DNA of 64,000 nt. It comes from JAFGPL01 sp963781805 (GTDB lineage: Bacteria; Bacteroidota; Bacteroidia; Bacteroidales; UBA10428). The notes under the pieces were generated by a model that saw nothing but the letters and a program-made list of their open reading frames with translations, did not search any database and was not told where the DNA came from. The position numbers were made by a program, and so were the translations under genes. Location: NCBI GenBank assembly GCA_963781805.1, contig CAWAHF010000004.1, positions 2,666,001-2,730,000 on the forward strand, given 5' to 3'. The first letter of the stretch is position 1. Each line of letters begins with the position of its first letter. Positions 27,778-37,078 of the stretch are shown here, in pieces.

Positions 27778-28638
27778 ATGAAATCTATCTTATTCAGTTT
27801 CTTTTTGCTTCTGTCAGGAAATTCCCTTTTAATTGCCGGCAGCCCTGAATCATTATTTCCGAAAATTGATAACTTCAACCTGGATATTGACACCACTGTT
27901 TATAATCCTGATGACCTATGGGAATTGATTGATGGGGCTGCTGACGTATTTCTGTTATATCATTTTCAGGATTTGCACATCGGGGAGTACACAAATGATG
28001 AAAACATTACAATACGTGTTGAAATATACCGCCATCTTAATCCTGATAACACCTTCGGTATTTATGCCAGTGAACGTATGCCGGATTATAATTTTATCAA
28101 TATCGGAGTTGAAGGTTATATTAGTTACCAGGCATTGAATTTTTTTACCGGAGACTATTATGTAAAAATGAACTGGTCCGGTACCGGACAATCAGACAAG
28201 CTCATCATGAAACAAATTGCTCAACAGATTGAGAAACAATTGAATCAGCATAACATCTGGCCAATGGAATTATCACTATTTCCTGATGTTGGTAAAATTG
28301 ATCGATCTGAAGGCTATTCTTCTGAAAATTTTATGGGATACAGCTTTCTTCATAATGCTTTTACTACAGGATATAAAATCAATAATTCGGAAATCAAACT
28401 GTTTGTCATTGACCAGAAAAATATTGAGGAAGCTAAATCTACACTTCAGAAATATTTTGAAATTATCAAAAACAATTATTCGAACCTCAATGAAAATGAA
28501 TTTCTTGCTGAGGATCCTTATAACGGAAAAGTAGGTATTGGAATATCCGGAAATTATCTCTATGGAGTTATTAACTCAGACGATACTGTACTAATTAAGA
28601 ACTCACTCAATAAATTAAAAGACAATATTGGGCAATAG
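27778..28638 (+). CDS. DUF6599-like secreted protein
   Basis: 286 residues with an N-terminal signal (about 1-20). The segment YNPDDLWELIDGAADVFLLYHFQDL followed by VEIYRHLNPDNTFGIYASER is what I associate with the DUF6599 family. No enzyme motif is recognised. It begins 21 bp after the Tat aldo/keto reductase and is likely co-expressed with it, so a periplasmic partner role is possible. Convergent with recJ, 65 bp away. Function unknown. Confidence 0.7.
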   Translation: MKSILFSFFLLLSGNSLLIAGSPESLFPKIDNFNLDIDTTVYNPDDLWELIDGAADVFLLYHFQDLHIGEYTNDENITIRVEIYRHLNPDNTFGIYASERMPDYNFINIGVEGYISYQALNFFTGDYYVKMNWSGTGQSDKLIMKQIAQQIEKQLNQHNIWPMELSLFPDVGKIDRSEGYSSENFMGYSFLHNAFTTGYKINNSEIKLFVIDQKNIEEAKSTLQKYFEIIKNNYSNLNENEFLAEDPYNGKVGIGISGNYLYGVINSDDTVLIKNSLNKLKDNIGQ

Positions 28639-28703
28639 CCAGTACACAACTGAAGTTACCAGAAAAATTTGAGAAGTAAATTTACAGGTAAGTTACGATT
28701 TAG

Positions 28704-30416
28704 TTACTCGATTTTAATATCTTTTATATTTAACTGAAGCGAGGTATTGCCCCGAAAAGTATTTTCATTTAATGAATAGGCAATATCAAAGCCGAGACCT
28801 TTATTTATTTTAAAGTAATGATGACCCTGATTGAAAGCTATTCCGTCGAATACATTATACGGGCCGTCTTCCTGCACCAGACATAATTTAATATGCTCCT
28901 CTCCATTACCCACCAGTCTGCCAAATCCATTATCAACCACATTTTCGGCAAAAAACACCGGATTCATATTTTCAGGACCAAACGGTTCAAACTGTTTCAG
29001 TATTCTGAAAAATTTATCAGAAATATCTTTCAAGTTTAATTCAGCATCTATTTCTATTTGGGGAACAAGTTGTTCGGGGGCAATACTTTGGCTCACTATT
29101 TTCTCAAACCGATCTCTGAAAATCACAACATTTTCTATTTTCATGGTGAGACCGGCTGCATACCGGTGACCTCCAAAATTTTCCAGCAGATCGGAACATT
29201 TAGACACTGCTTCGTACAAATCAAATCCGGTTACAGATCTGGCCGAACCTGTTGCCAGGCCGTTTGATTCGGTGAGGATTACTGTAGGCCTGTAATAGCT
29301 TTCGGTAAGTCTTGAAGCAACGATACCTACAACTCCTTTATGCCAGGATGGATTATATAAAACTGTGGAATATTTATATTTACCCCCAAGATGTTCAATC
29401 TCCTTCAATGCCTCATCGGTCATGTTTTTATCTATATTTCGCCTGGTCTGGTTGAATGAATTGATTTTTTCACAATGAAGCAGGGCTATCTCCGGATTGT
29501 CAGAAATAAGTAATTCAACCGCTTGTCTTCCAGATTCTATTCTTCCTGCAGCATTAATTCTGGGACCAATTTTAAATACAATATCTTCTACTGAAATGGG
29601 CTTGTCTTCGATCCCGGCAATCGTAATTATAGATTTGAGACCAAACCTTGGATTTTCCATTAGTCTTTTAAGGCCGAAATAGGCAAGTGTTCTGTTTTCG
29701 CCGGTGATCGGTACAATATCCGAAGCTATGCTTACTGACAGTAGATCAAGAAATTCGTTAAGCTGTTCGTTTTCTATGGAATGTTTGATGCAATATGCCT
29801 GCAGCATTTTGAATCCAACGCCACAGCCCGACAGATGTTTATAAGGATATTCACAATCGGGCCGGTTTGGATCAAGAAGGGCATATGCTTTGGGTAATTT
29901 TTCGCCAGGAGTATGATGATCGCAAATAATAAAGTCAATGCCCCGTTCTTTTGCATAATGAACCTTATCAACAGCTTTAATTCCACAATCAAGCGCAATG
30001 ATCAGCTTAATTTTATTCAGTGCTGCAAATTCAATGCTTTTATATGAAATACCATAACCTTCATTGTATCTGTCCGGTATATAGTAATCAATTTTATCAT
30101 AAAATTTTCTCAGGAAGGAATACACCATAGCTACCGATGTGGTACCGTCAACATCATAATCGCCATAAATAAGAATTTTCTCACCATTTGTTATGGCAAT
30201 GTCAATTCTTTCCACTGCTTTCTCCATGTCCTTCATTAAAAACGGATCGTGCAGGTGTTCTAAAGATGGACGGAAAAAATTTTTAGCTTCATCATATGAA
30301 GATATTCCCCGCTGGAAAAGAAGTGTTGCCAAAACATGATTTATATTTAACTCTGAAGCAAGCTTGTCAATTATATCATCGTGACCATTCTCCTTTATTT
30401 TCCAAGCCTTTGACAT
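28704..30416 (-). CDS. recJ: Single-stranded-DNA-specific exonuclease RecJ
   Basis: 570 residues, the usual RecJ length. DHH-family motifs in order: GDYDVDGTTSVAMV (I), ALDCGIK (II), ICDHHTPG (III, the DHH itself) and DPNRPDCEYPYKHLSGCGVGFK (IV). The DHHA1 domain follows (GVVGIVASRLTESYYRPTVIL, and GGHRYAAGLTM), then an OB-fold at the C-terminus. It degrades 5'-3' single-stranded DNA in RecF-type recombination and mismatch/base-excision repair. All metal-binding residues look intact. Next to lipB in the same direction with 137 bp between, so not clearly an operon. Confidence 0.95.
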   Translation of the reverse strand: MSKAWKIKENGHDDIIDKLASELNINHVLATLLFQRGISSYDEAKNFFRPSLEHLHDPFLMKDMEKAVERIDIAITNGEKILIYGDYDVDGTTSVAMVYSFLRKFYDKIDYYIPDRYNEGYGISYKSIEFAALNKIKLIIALDCGIKAVDKVHYAKERGIDFIICDHHTPGEKLPKAYALLDPNRPDCEYPYKHLSGCGVGFKMLQAYCIKHSIENEQLNEFLDLLSVSIASDIVPITGENRTLAYFGLKRLMENPRFGLKSIITIAGIEDKPISVEDIVFKIGPRINAAGRIESGRQAVELLISDNPEIALLHCEKINSFNQTRRNIDKNMTDEALKEIEHLGGKYKYSTVLYNPSWHKGVVGIVASRLTESYYRPTVILTESNGLATGSARSVTGFDLYEAVSKCSDLLENFGGHRYAAGLTMKIENVVIFRDRFEKIVSQSIAPEQLVPQIEIDAELNLKDISDKFFRILKQFEPFGPENMNPVFFAENVVDNGFGRLVGNGEEHIKLCLVQEDGPYNVFDGIAFNQGHHYFKINKGLGFDIAYSLNENTFRGNTSLQLNIKDIKIE

Positions 30417-30553
30417 ACTTCTCTTCTTCGGTTAACCTAGAATCTACTTTTTAATATCAGAACTTAAAAGTAACTAAAATCTGCTCCTTTTCTAAGGGAT
30501 AATGAAGATTATTCAATTATTTAACTCTATTAATTCGGAATCCGGAATATAGG

Positions 30554-31252
30554 TTATAAATTTTTTACCCTTTCTTTAATTTTAAACAGATTACAAAAAT
30601 GCAATTCCAGGCTGTATTTTACATGATGTAAATCTATTTTTTTACCCAATTCCTTTTCCATGGATGTAACTCCTTTATCAGTGAAGCCACAAGGATTTAT
30701 ATAGTTAAAGTACTTTAAGTCGGTATTCACATTTAAGGCAAATCCATGCATAGTTACATATCTGCTAACTCTTACTCCGATTGCACAAATTTTTCTTGAT
30801 TTACCGGGGATATCAACATCCAGCCAGACTCCTGTTGAACCGGACAATCTGGAAGCGCTAATCTTAAAATCATTCAATGTTAGTATAATACATTCCTCAA
30901 GATGATGAATATAACTTTTAACGCCTGATTCAAAAGCCTCAAGATCAATTATCGGATAGCCCACAATCTGTCCCGGCCCATGATAGGTAATATCCCCACC
31001 CCGATCAATTTTGTAATAGGTTGCGTTAATTGATTTAAGAAATTCGGGATTGATAAGTAAATTCTCCTGATGGCCACTTTTGCCAAGTGTATATACATGT
31101 GGATGTTCACAAAAAAGAAACCGGTTGAGGTATGAAGTATCTTTATGATCCTTTTTTGCTGAAATTATCTTTTGCATGCAAGATTCCTGATATTCCCATG
31201 CCTTTGCATATTCAATATTATTAAGATCTTCAAAGGTTATTTCCGCAGCCAT
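30554..31252 (-). CDS. lipB: Octanoyl-[acyl-carrier-protein]:protein N-octanoyltransferase LipB
   Basis: 232 residues. Signature RGGDITYHGPGQIVGYPIIDL for the BPL_LplA_LipB fold. The catalytic Lys lies in RKICAIGVRVSRYVTMHGFALNV and the catalytic Cys in INPCGFTDKGVTSM, both in the expected places. It transfers the octanoyl group from ACP to lipoyl domains, the first step in making the lipoate used by 2-oxoacid dehydrogenases such as the E1 fusion at 5948-8383. The start ATG is at 31252; upstream is a 230-bp AT-rich gap before the HAMP-GAF gene. Confidence 0.95.
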   Translation of the reverse strand: MAAEITFEDLNNIEYAKAWEYQESCMQKIISAKKDHKDTSYLNRFLFCEHPHVYTLGKSGHQENLLINPEFLKSINATYYKIDRGGDITYHGPGQIVGYPIIDLEAFESGVKSYIHHLEECIILTLNDFKISASRLSGSTGVWLDVDIPGKSRKICAIGVRVSRYVTMHGFALNVNTDLKYFNYINPCGFTDKGVTSMEKELGKKIDLHHVKYSLELHFCNLFKIKERVKNL

Positions 31253-31483
31253 TTATTGTGAAGTTTAATAATGCAAATTTACATCAGATAAACAAAAATT
31301 GCATGCTCAATCCGGAGCTATTCAACTTTTTCTTCAGATTAATTTTCGCTGGCAGGATAACATTCTTCTGTAGCCTATCACTATAAGAATCCTGACAAGG
31401 TTATTTATAACAATTGAACAAAAACAATATAATCAGTTGCAACTAAGGTTGTTTTCAGGCAGAGTCAGTAAAAATTTAACGGC

Positions 31484-33142
31484 CTACTCTGTAATCTCCT
31501 TTAATCTTTTCCTTAATTCCTCTACCTCCCGTTTCAAATCTTCTTCACGTCTGGCAGATTGCTCCTGAGTAGCCCGAAGTTCTTCCATATTTTGTCTCAT
31601 TTCTTCTTCCTGAGAAGCCATTTCTTCAGCTTGTTGCTGCGACTGTTCAAGCAGCATAGTGGTTTGAATATTTGCCTTGGTGGAAGAGATTGTAGCAGCA
31701 ATGCTTTCGCTTATTCTTTCAATGAATTCTATTTCAAAAGGCTGGTATACTTTAAAGGAGGCGATTTCGATAATTCCATAAATTACATTATTATATACAA
31801 GAGGAATTAATAGCAGGCATTTAGGATTGTCGTCACCAAGTCCTGAAGTAATTTTAATATAATCTTCAGGAATATCTGTGAGGAAGATTTTTTCCTGCTC
31901 CTGATAACACCTTCCGATCAAACCTTCACCCTCCTCAATTTTTTTATTTAAAAACTTCTTTCGATCGTAGGCATAACAGGCAGACATTTCGAGGAACAGA
32001 TGATCTTTGTCGTTATCGTTTACAATAAACATTCCACCCTGGTTTGAGCCTGTATATTTTACCATGTTACTGATAATTTCGTATGAGAGTTCTTCGAGAT
32101 TATCATTGCTCTGCCTTAATATATCACTGAACTTTGCCACACCCTGAGCTGCCCAGTTACGCTGGTTGTCTTCTTCTTGTCTCTTTTCATCTTCGTTGGC
32201 AGCTTTCTTCAGTTCATTCCGCATTTCAAGCAGAGAATGTCCCAATACATCCTCTTCACTAAGGGGTTTGAAAGCCGTATCGAAATTTCCCTTACCTATT
32301 TCGAGTGAGAAGTTAAATATATCTTTCAATCCCTGAATAAGCAAATTAAGTGCTTTTGCCATTTGGCCGATTTCATCCGAACCTTCGGTAAGTTTTTCTT
32401 TGGGCAGTATACCTTTACTCATTCGCAATAAAATATTTTTTGTATGATTGATGGGCCGGGCGAGTGAATCAATGGTGAAGGCGCCAATAATCAGAGCGCT
32501 CACAACAAGCACAATAGCCATAATAATTATTCGCGTCTTAAAACTATTAAAGGTATCAACCATTTCAACCCTTCCCTTTTCTACCTGCTCTTCGAGATCA
32601 GTGCGTAAAATCTCAATCTTGTTCAGGATTCGTTGCGTCATCACCATTACCTCTCCGCCTTCTTCGGTCATAGGTGTTACCTCGAATACGATAAACGGAT
32701 CGTCATAACTTTCAAAATTGCTTAACTGATCCATGATATACTGGTGTTTGACAAATAACGTATCTACAATGGCAGAATCAATATTGAGTAATAGCTCTCT
32801 CTGTTCCGGATGTTGATCCTTTGCCCAGAGTTTGCTGAAACTTTTAAGAGTATCTATTACATAGGTATAATCAGTAGCATGTAATTTTTTAAGTTTGAGT
32901 TTATCCGGGGTGTCGGAAATCTTATCAATAAAAACCCACGATTTAACAAGCATACGCGAATCGCTGATTTTAGAGTAGAGATCGTTGATAAATGCCAGGG
33001 AAGGAGTGTAAATATTCGATATCTTATCATTTACATTACGACTCTTTTGCAAAGCGCTGCTGGTAAGAAAGGCATTGATTATTACCGCCAGGGTTATTAA
33101 ACCGAAAGCCAGGATGATTTTGGTAGCAATTTTTAATCTCAT
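31484..33142 (-). CDS. Membrane sensor with 4HB/MCP-like periplasmic domain, HAMP and GAF, no recognised output domain
   Basis: 552 residues. Membrane helices at about 7-27 and 207-228 flank a helical periplasmic sensor of about 180 residues. A HAMP domain follows (RPINHTKNILLRMSKGILPKEKL...DEIGQMAKALN), then a linker helix, a GAF domain at about 355-495 (GMFIVNDNDKDHLFLEMSACYAYDR, EGLIGRCYQEQEKIFLTDIP, ECLLLIPLV-like) and a Glu/Gln-rich C-terminal coiled coil. I see no histidine-kinase, GGDEF or methyl-accepting signature. The coiled coil may be a docking surface for a partner kinase, or the protein may be a trimmed relative of hybrid kinases. No neighbour obviously completes the pathway. 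Confidence 0.75.
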   Translation of the reverse strand: MRLKIATKIILAFGLITLAVIINAFLTSSALQKSRNVNDKISNIYTPSLAFINDLYSKISDSRMLVKSWVFIDKISDTPDKLKLKKLHATDYTYVIDTLKSFSKLWAKDQHPEQRELLLNIDSAIVDTLFVKHQYIMDQLSNFESYDDPFIVFEVTPMTEEGGEVMVMTQRILNKIEILRTDLEEQVEKGRVEMVDTFNSFKTRIIIMAIVLVVSALIIGAFTIDSLARPINHTKNILLRMSKGILPKEKLTEGSDEIGQMAKALNLLIQGLKDIFNFSLEIGKGNFDTAFKPLSEEDVLGHSLLEMRNELKKAANEDEKRQEEDNQRNWAAQGVAKFSDILRQSNDNLEELSYEIISNMVKYTGSNQGGMFIVNDNDKDHLFLEMSACYAYDRKKFLNKKIEEGEGLIGRCYQEQEKIFLTDIPEDYIKITSGLGDDNPKCLLLIPLVYNNVIYGIIEIASFKVYQPFEIEFIERISESIAATISSTKANIQTTMLLEQSQQQAEEMASQEEEMRQNMEELRATQEQSARREEDLKREVEELRKRLKEITE

Positions 33143-33424
33143 ATGCTTGTCAATTTATTTATATCTATAAGACTCAAAATATAAATTCTAGTAAATTAAA
33201 TACGTATATCAATTTCAGGTACTATCCAACCAATTGATGAAGGGATTTTATACCTTAATTGAATGAACCATCAATCTAATTTAGTAAAAAATCAAATTTG
33301 ATACAGATAAAACTTCATGAAAATGCAAAAACACCTTTAATCCAGTGCATATTGTCTTTTGCATCCCACAAATTTTGTTTTGACACTCATTGTATCAGTG
33401 AGCAATTTAACAAAAAAAAATCAA

Positions 33425-34606
33425 TTATAGATTAAATCTATGAACAACCGCGGTTTTTAACCTGATAAGGGCATCGCTCAGTGTTTTTCTGGGACAACCG
33501 ATATTTATCCGTTGAAATCCTTTTCCTTCCGGTCCGAATAAAATTCCGTCGCTCAACCCTAAGCCAGCCTCCGAAATCATAAATCTTTTCAGTTCTTTTT
33601 CATCCATTCCAAGCTGAGTACAATCGAGCCAAACCATGTAAGTTGCCTGGGGAATTACAGGTTTTATCCGGGGTATTTCCTTTTTCAGAAATTCGATTAG
33701 AAAATCCAGATTTCCCAACAGGTAATTCATTAATTGTGCCAGCCATTCTTCTCCGTGATTATATGCAGATTCCAATGCCGTATATCCAAAAATATTGCCG
33801 CCACCCACATGAATCTCTTCAAGCATTTTATCATACAGATTCTTCAACCGGGAGTTTGATGCTATTACCACGGAGGTTGACAATCCGGCAAGGTTAAATG
33901 TTTTACTGGGTGCAACGCAGGTAACTGTTAAATCCGATACCTCCGGACTTACCATAGCTGTGGGAAAATGTGTATGATCCTTATAAATCAGATCTGAATG
34001 TATTTCATCGGATAAGATGATAATTTTTCTTTCCCGGCAAATCCCTGATATTTTTTCCAAATCTTCACGACTCCAGACATTTCCGGTAGGATTATGGGGC
34101 GAGCACAATAGCATCATTTTTACTCCGTTGTCTGCTTTCCTCTCAAGGTCTTCAAAATCGATAACATATTTTCCGTGGGAATATATCAGCGGATTATTTA
34201 CCAGTATTCTGCCGTGACTTTCAATGGCAGGAAAAAAAGGAAAATAAACAGGCCGCTGCACGATTATTTTATCTCCGGGGTTCGTAAATGCCATAACTGC
34301 GAGGTTAAGCGCCGGAACAACACCTGGTGAAAATGCAATCCAGTTTTGTTGAATTTCCCAGCCGTGCCTTTTTTTCATCCAGCGGATAATGGAATGATAA
34401 AACGATTCCGATCTGAACGTATATCCCATAATTTCATGCTCGGTTCTTTTTCGGATGGCATCTATAACAAAATCAGGTGTTTTAAAATCCATGTCAGCCA
34501 CCCACATTGGAATTACATCGGCCACACCGAAAATCTCCTTTCTTAAATCGAATTTCACCGAGGAAGTATTTTCGCGAGGAATTATCTCATCAAAATTATA
34601 ATTCAT
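33425..34606 (-). CDS. MalY/PatB-family PLP-dependent aminotransferase (putative cystathionine beta-lyase)
   Basis: 393 residues from ATG 34606 (MNYNFDEIIPRENTSSVKFD). A longer frame from 34699 adds 31 residues with no conserved features. Fold type I PLP enzyme: MWVADMDFKTPDFV and GYTFRSESFYHSIIRWMKKRHGW are typical of the MalY/PatB clade. CSPHNPTGNVWSREDL contains the PLP-ring-contacting Asn-Pro. SDEIHSDLIY and APSKTFNLAGL contain the Asp and the Schiff-base Lys. Members act as C-S lyases on cystathionine or related compounds; some only as regulators. The substrate cannot be fixed here. It stands alone and divergent from ksgA. Confidence 0.9.
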   Translation of the reverse strand: MNYNFDEIIPRENTSSVKFDLRKEIFGVADVIPMWVADMDFKTPDFVIDAIRKRTEHEIMGYTFRSESFYHSIIRWMKKRHGWEIQQNWIAFSPGVVPALNLAVMAFTNPGDKIIVQRPVYFPFFPAIESHGRILVNNPLIYSHGKYVIDFEDLERKADNGVKMMLLCSPHNPTGNVWSREDLEKISGICRERKIIILSDEIHSDLIYKDHTHFPTAMVSPEVSDLTVTCVAPSKTFNLAGLSTSVVIASNSRLKNLYDKMLEEIHVGGGNIFGYTALESAYNHGEEWLAQLMNYLLGNLDFLIEFLKKEIPRIKPVIPQATYMVWLDCTQLGMDEKELKRFMISEAGLGLSDGILFGPEGKGFQRINIGCPRKTLSDALIRLKTAVVHRFNL

Positions 34607-34775
34607 AGTAGTAATTTTTTCAATCTTAAACGAAATTAATGATTTATTCATTCCAAATACCAAATGAAACAGCGGATGATTCTGTAGGAATGAAATCAAT
34701 TGGATGGAACTTTGAAAAATTGCTCTTTAAAGCACAAATAATTAGCTATTTTTGAAAATTACAAAACAAAAGAAT

Positions 34776-35561
34776 ATGAATTATGTGAAGCCCAAAAAAA
34801 GCCTTGGGCAGCATTTTCTCAAAGATCAGAATATAGCAGGGAAAATAGTAAATAGTCTTTCATTCGAAACAACAAGGAATGTGTTGGAGATTGGACCGGG
34901 GAAGGGAATACTGACGAAATTTCTGATCAAGCGGAATGACATTTTTTTGAAAGTTGTGGAAATCGACAAAGAATCAGTTGAATATATTAAGAATACTATA
35001 AATGAAACCCTGGAAATTATTCACAACGATGTACTTAAGCTTGATTTGAAAAACCTGTTTCAGGATAAATTTTGTATCATCGGAAATTTTCCATACAATA
35101 TATCGAGTCAGATATTTTTTCAGATCCTTGAATACCGGGATGTAATCCCTGAAATTGTCTGCATGGTTCAGAAAGAAATGGCTGAACGAATAGCTTCTGT
35201 CGCCGGCAAAAAAAGTTATGGAATTCTGAGTGTGCTGCTACAGGCATACTATGACATAAAAATCTTATTCAAAGTAAGTCCGGGCGTTTTTGAACCTCCA
35301 CCCAACGTACAATCAGCAGTAATCAGACTAACACGAAATAAAATTGAAAAACTCGATTGCAGTGAAGAGTTATTTGTTAAGTTGGTAAAGACCGGTTTCA
35401 ATCAACGTCGGAAAATGCTGAGAAATTCAATAAAAAATTTGTTACCGGCAGGAGTTGACGATACCTGGTTTCTCGAAAAAAGGCCTGAGCAACTAACCGT
35501 AAATAACTTTGTGGATCTTGCCCGAAAAATCGAACAACAAGCGAAAACAACTGCGCTTTGA
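34776..35561 (+). CDS. rsmA: 16S rRNA dimethyladenosine transferase (KsgA/RsmA)
   Basis: 261 residues from ATG 34776. TATTTTTG at 34747-34754 fits a -7 element, so the upstream in-frame TTG at 34752 lies in the promoter. KPKKSLGQHFLKDQNIAGKIV is the KsgA start; EIGPGKGILTKFL is the SAM-binding motif; IGNFPYNISSQIFF is the catalytic NxxY-type motif (NFPY); QSAVIRLTR and FNQRRKMLRNSIK complete the C-terminal domain. It dimethylates two adjacent adenines near the 3' end of 16S rRNA during small-subunit maturation. Length and motifs are normal. Confidence 0.96.
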   Translation: MNYVKPKKSLGQHFLKDQNIAGKIVNSLSFETTRNVLEIGPGKGILTKFLIKRNDIFLKVVEIDKESVEYIKNTINETLEIIHNDVLKLDLKNLFQDKFCIIGNFPYNISSQIFFQILEYRDVIPEIVCMVQKEMAERIASVAGKKSYGILSVLLQAYYDIKILFKVSPGVFEPPPNVQSAVIRLTRNKIEKLDCSEELFVKLVKTGFNQRRKMLRNSIKNLLPAGVDDTWFLEKRPEQLTVNNFVDLARKIEQQAKTTAL

Positions 35562-35622
35562 AAGATTGAATTTTTAGAAAATTTTAAAACTTAGCTTCCG
35601 AAACTATTTAAATCCGAAGGTG

Positions 35623-36879
35623 TTAAAAACCTTTCGCTATTGCTTCCACTGGATTTAATCTTGCAGCTTTCAGGGCAGGTGCCAACCCGGAAATAATACC
35701 TACCACACCTGAAATGATTAATCCTTTGATAATATTACCCAACGTAAGGTAAATGTTAAAATCAGAGCCAAGCCTCACCAATAAAGTGCCCAGGAATATT
35801 AGAATCAAACCCACAATTCCACCAACAATTGCCAGAATCCCGGATTCATACATTACTTCTAATAAAATATAATTTCTCTTGGCGCCCAGGGCTTTCTGTA
35901 TTCCGATAATATTTGTCCGTTCTTTCACCGAAACAAACATAATGTTGGCAATTCCAAAGCCTCCAACCAAAATCGAGAACATCCCTATTAACCATCCTGC
36001 GATATTGATGATTTTAAAAATCTGGTTTACACCCGAACTTATCATACTGGTTTGGTTCAGGGCAAAATTATCATCAGCAGAAGGTTTCAGTCTTCGTATG
36101 GCTCGCAGGTTACCTCTGATTTCCTCTTTTAATTCGGCAACGGGAACATTATCCAGCGCTTTTATCCAAATCATCGGATTACTTCGTTCTTCACGCAAAT
36201 TGACAAATTTTGCAAAAAACTTAACCGGAACAACAATATTGTTATCAAGGCTTCCGCCTCCCACCATCGATTTTCCTTCTTTTTCAAAAACACCTATAAC
36301 GATTGCTTTGTTGCCAGAAATCTTGATGGTTTTATTTATCGGATTTTCATTAACAAATAGATCATCAGCCAGTTTACTCCCCAGAATTGCAAAATTCTTG
36401 CCTGACATAACTTCAAAATTGGTAAAATATCTACCCATCTCTAAATTCACGCTTCTATTTTTTTCAAAATCTTCCGATACTCCTAACACCGCAATTTTTT
36501 CCGCAGAATTTTTCTGGTACTTGATCGTCTTACTACGCACTGCTACAAAACATACACTCGAAGCTTTGGTAAGTCTTTTTTTGAGTTCCTGATATTCCTT
36601 TATGCTGGGTAACGGTCGGTTGAGGTATTTCCACCATTCATATTCTTTTCCGTTTTCGGGAGCCCATGGCCATTTTTCTACATATATGACATTATCACCC
36701 AGACTTGACAGACTCTCACGAACATTGGATTCCAAGGAATCGAGAACTGTAAACACCGAAATAATTGCAAATATACCAATGGTAATCCCCAGGAGCGATA
36801 ATATCGTCCTGAGCTTGTTTACCACTATGGTTTTAAATGCAGATTGCAGGCTTTCCTGTAAGATATACCATAAACGCAT
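35623..36879 (-). CDS. MacB-type ABC transporter permease
   Basis: 418 residues with the MacB/FtsX architecture: helix at about 23-43 (NKLRTILSLLGITIGIFAIISV), a periplasmic MacB_PCD domain of about 200 residues (VIYVEKWPW, VLGVSEDFEKNRSVNLEMGRYFTNFE), then three C-terminal helices (LVGGFGIANIMFVSVKERTNIIGIQKALGAK; GGIVGLILIFLGTLLV; ISGVVGIISGLAPALKAARLNPVEAI). Such permeases export lipoproteins, peptides or toxins, or transmit mechanical work in envelope processes. No ATPase or adaptor gene is adjacent, so it either uses one encoded elsewhere or is a lone subunit. Convergent with ksgA. Confidence 0.9.
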   Translation of the reverse strand: MRLWYILQESLQSAFKTIVVNKLRTILSLLGITIGIFAIISVFTVLDSLESNVRESLSSLGDNVIYVEKWPWAPENGKEYEWWKYLNRPLPSIKEYQELKKRLTKASSVCFVAVRSKTIKYQKNSAEKIAVLGVSEDFEKNRSVNLEMGRYFTNFEVMSGKNFAILGSKLADDLFVNENPINKTIKISGNKAIVIGVFEKEGKSMVGGGSLDNNIVVPVKFFAKFVNLREERSNPMIWIKALDNVPVAELKEEIRGNLRAIRRLKPSADDNFALNQTSMISSGVNQIFKIINIAGWLIGMFSILVGGFGIANIMFVSVKERTNIIGIQKALGAKRNYILLEVMYESGILAIVGGIVGLILIFLGTLLVRLGSDFNIYLTLGNIIKGLIISGVVGIISGLAPALKAARLNPVEAIAKGF

Positions 36880-37078
36880 ATTTTGGTTCTTTCTGAAAAT
36901 TAATTACTGTTCATTTTTAGTTAAAACAAATATACAAAACCCTGTTAGATTTTTTTAAAAAATTAATATCTTGCCCAAACAACCAAAAATGCCCTATCTC
37001 TCTTTACCCAATTTGTTGATTAAAATTTAATGCATTGAAAAACAGTATTTTAATATATAAACCATAAAGAAAAATACA

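Noticed and set aside
35879..36592. 237-codon + frame inside the ABC permease
   Set aside because: Antisense shadow of a well-supported MacB-type gene; low-complexity Ser/Ile composition.
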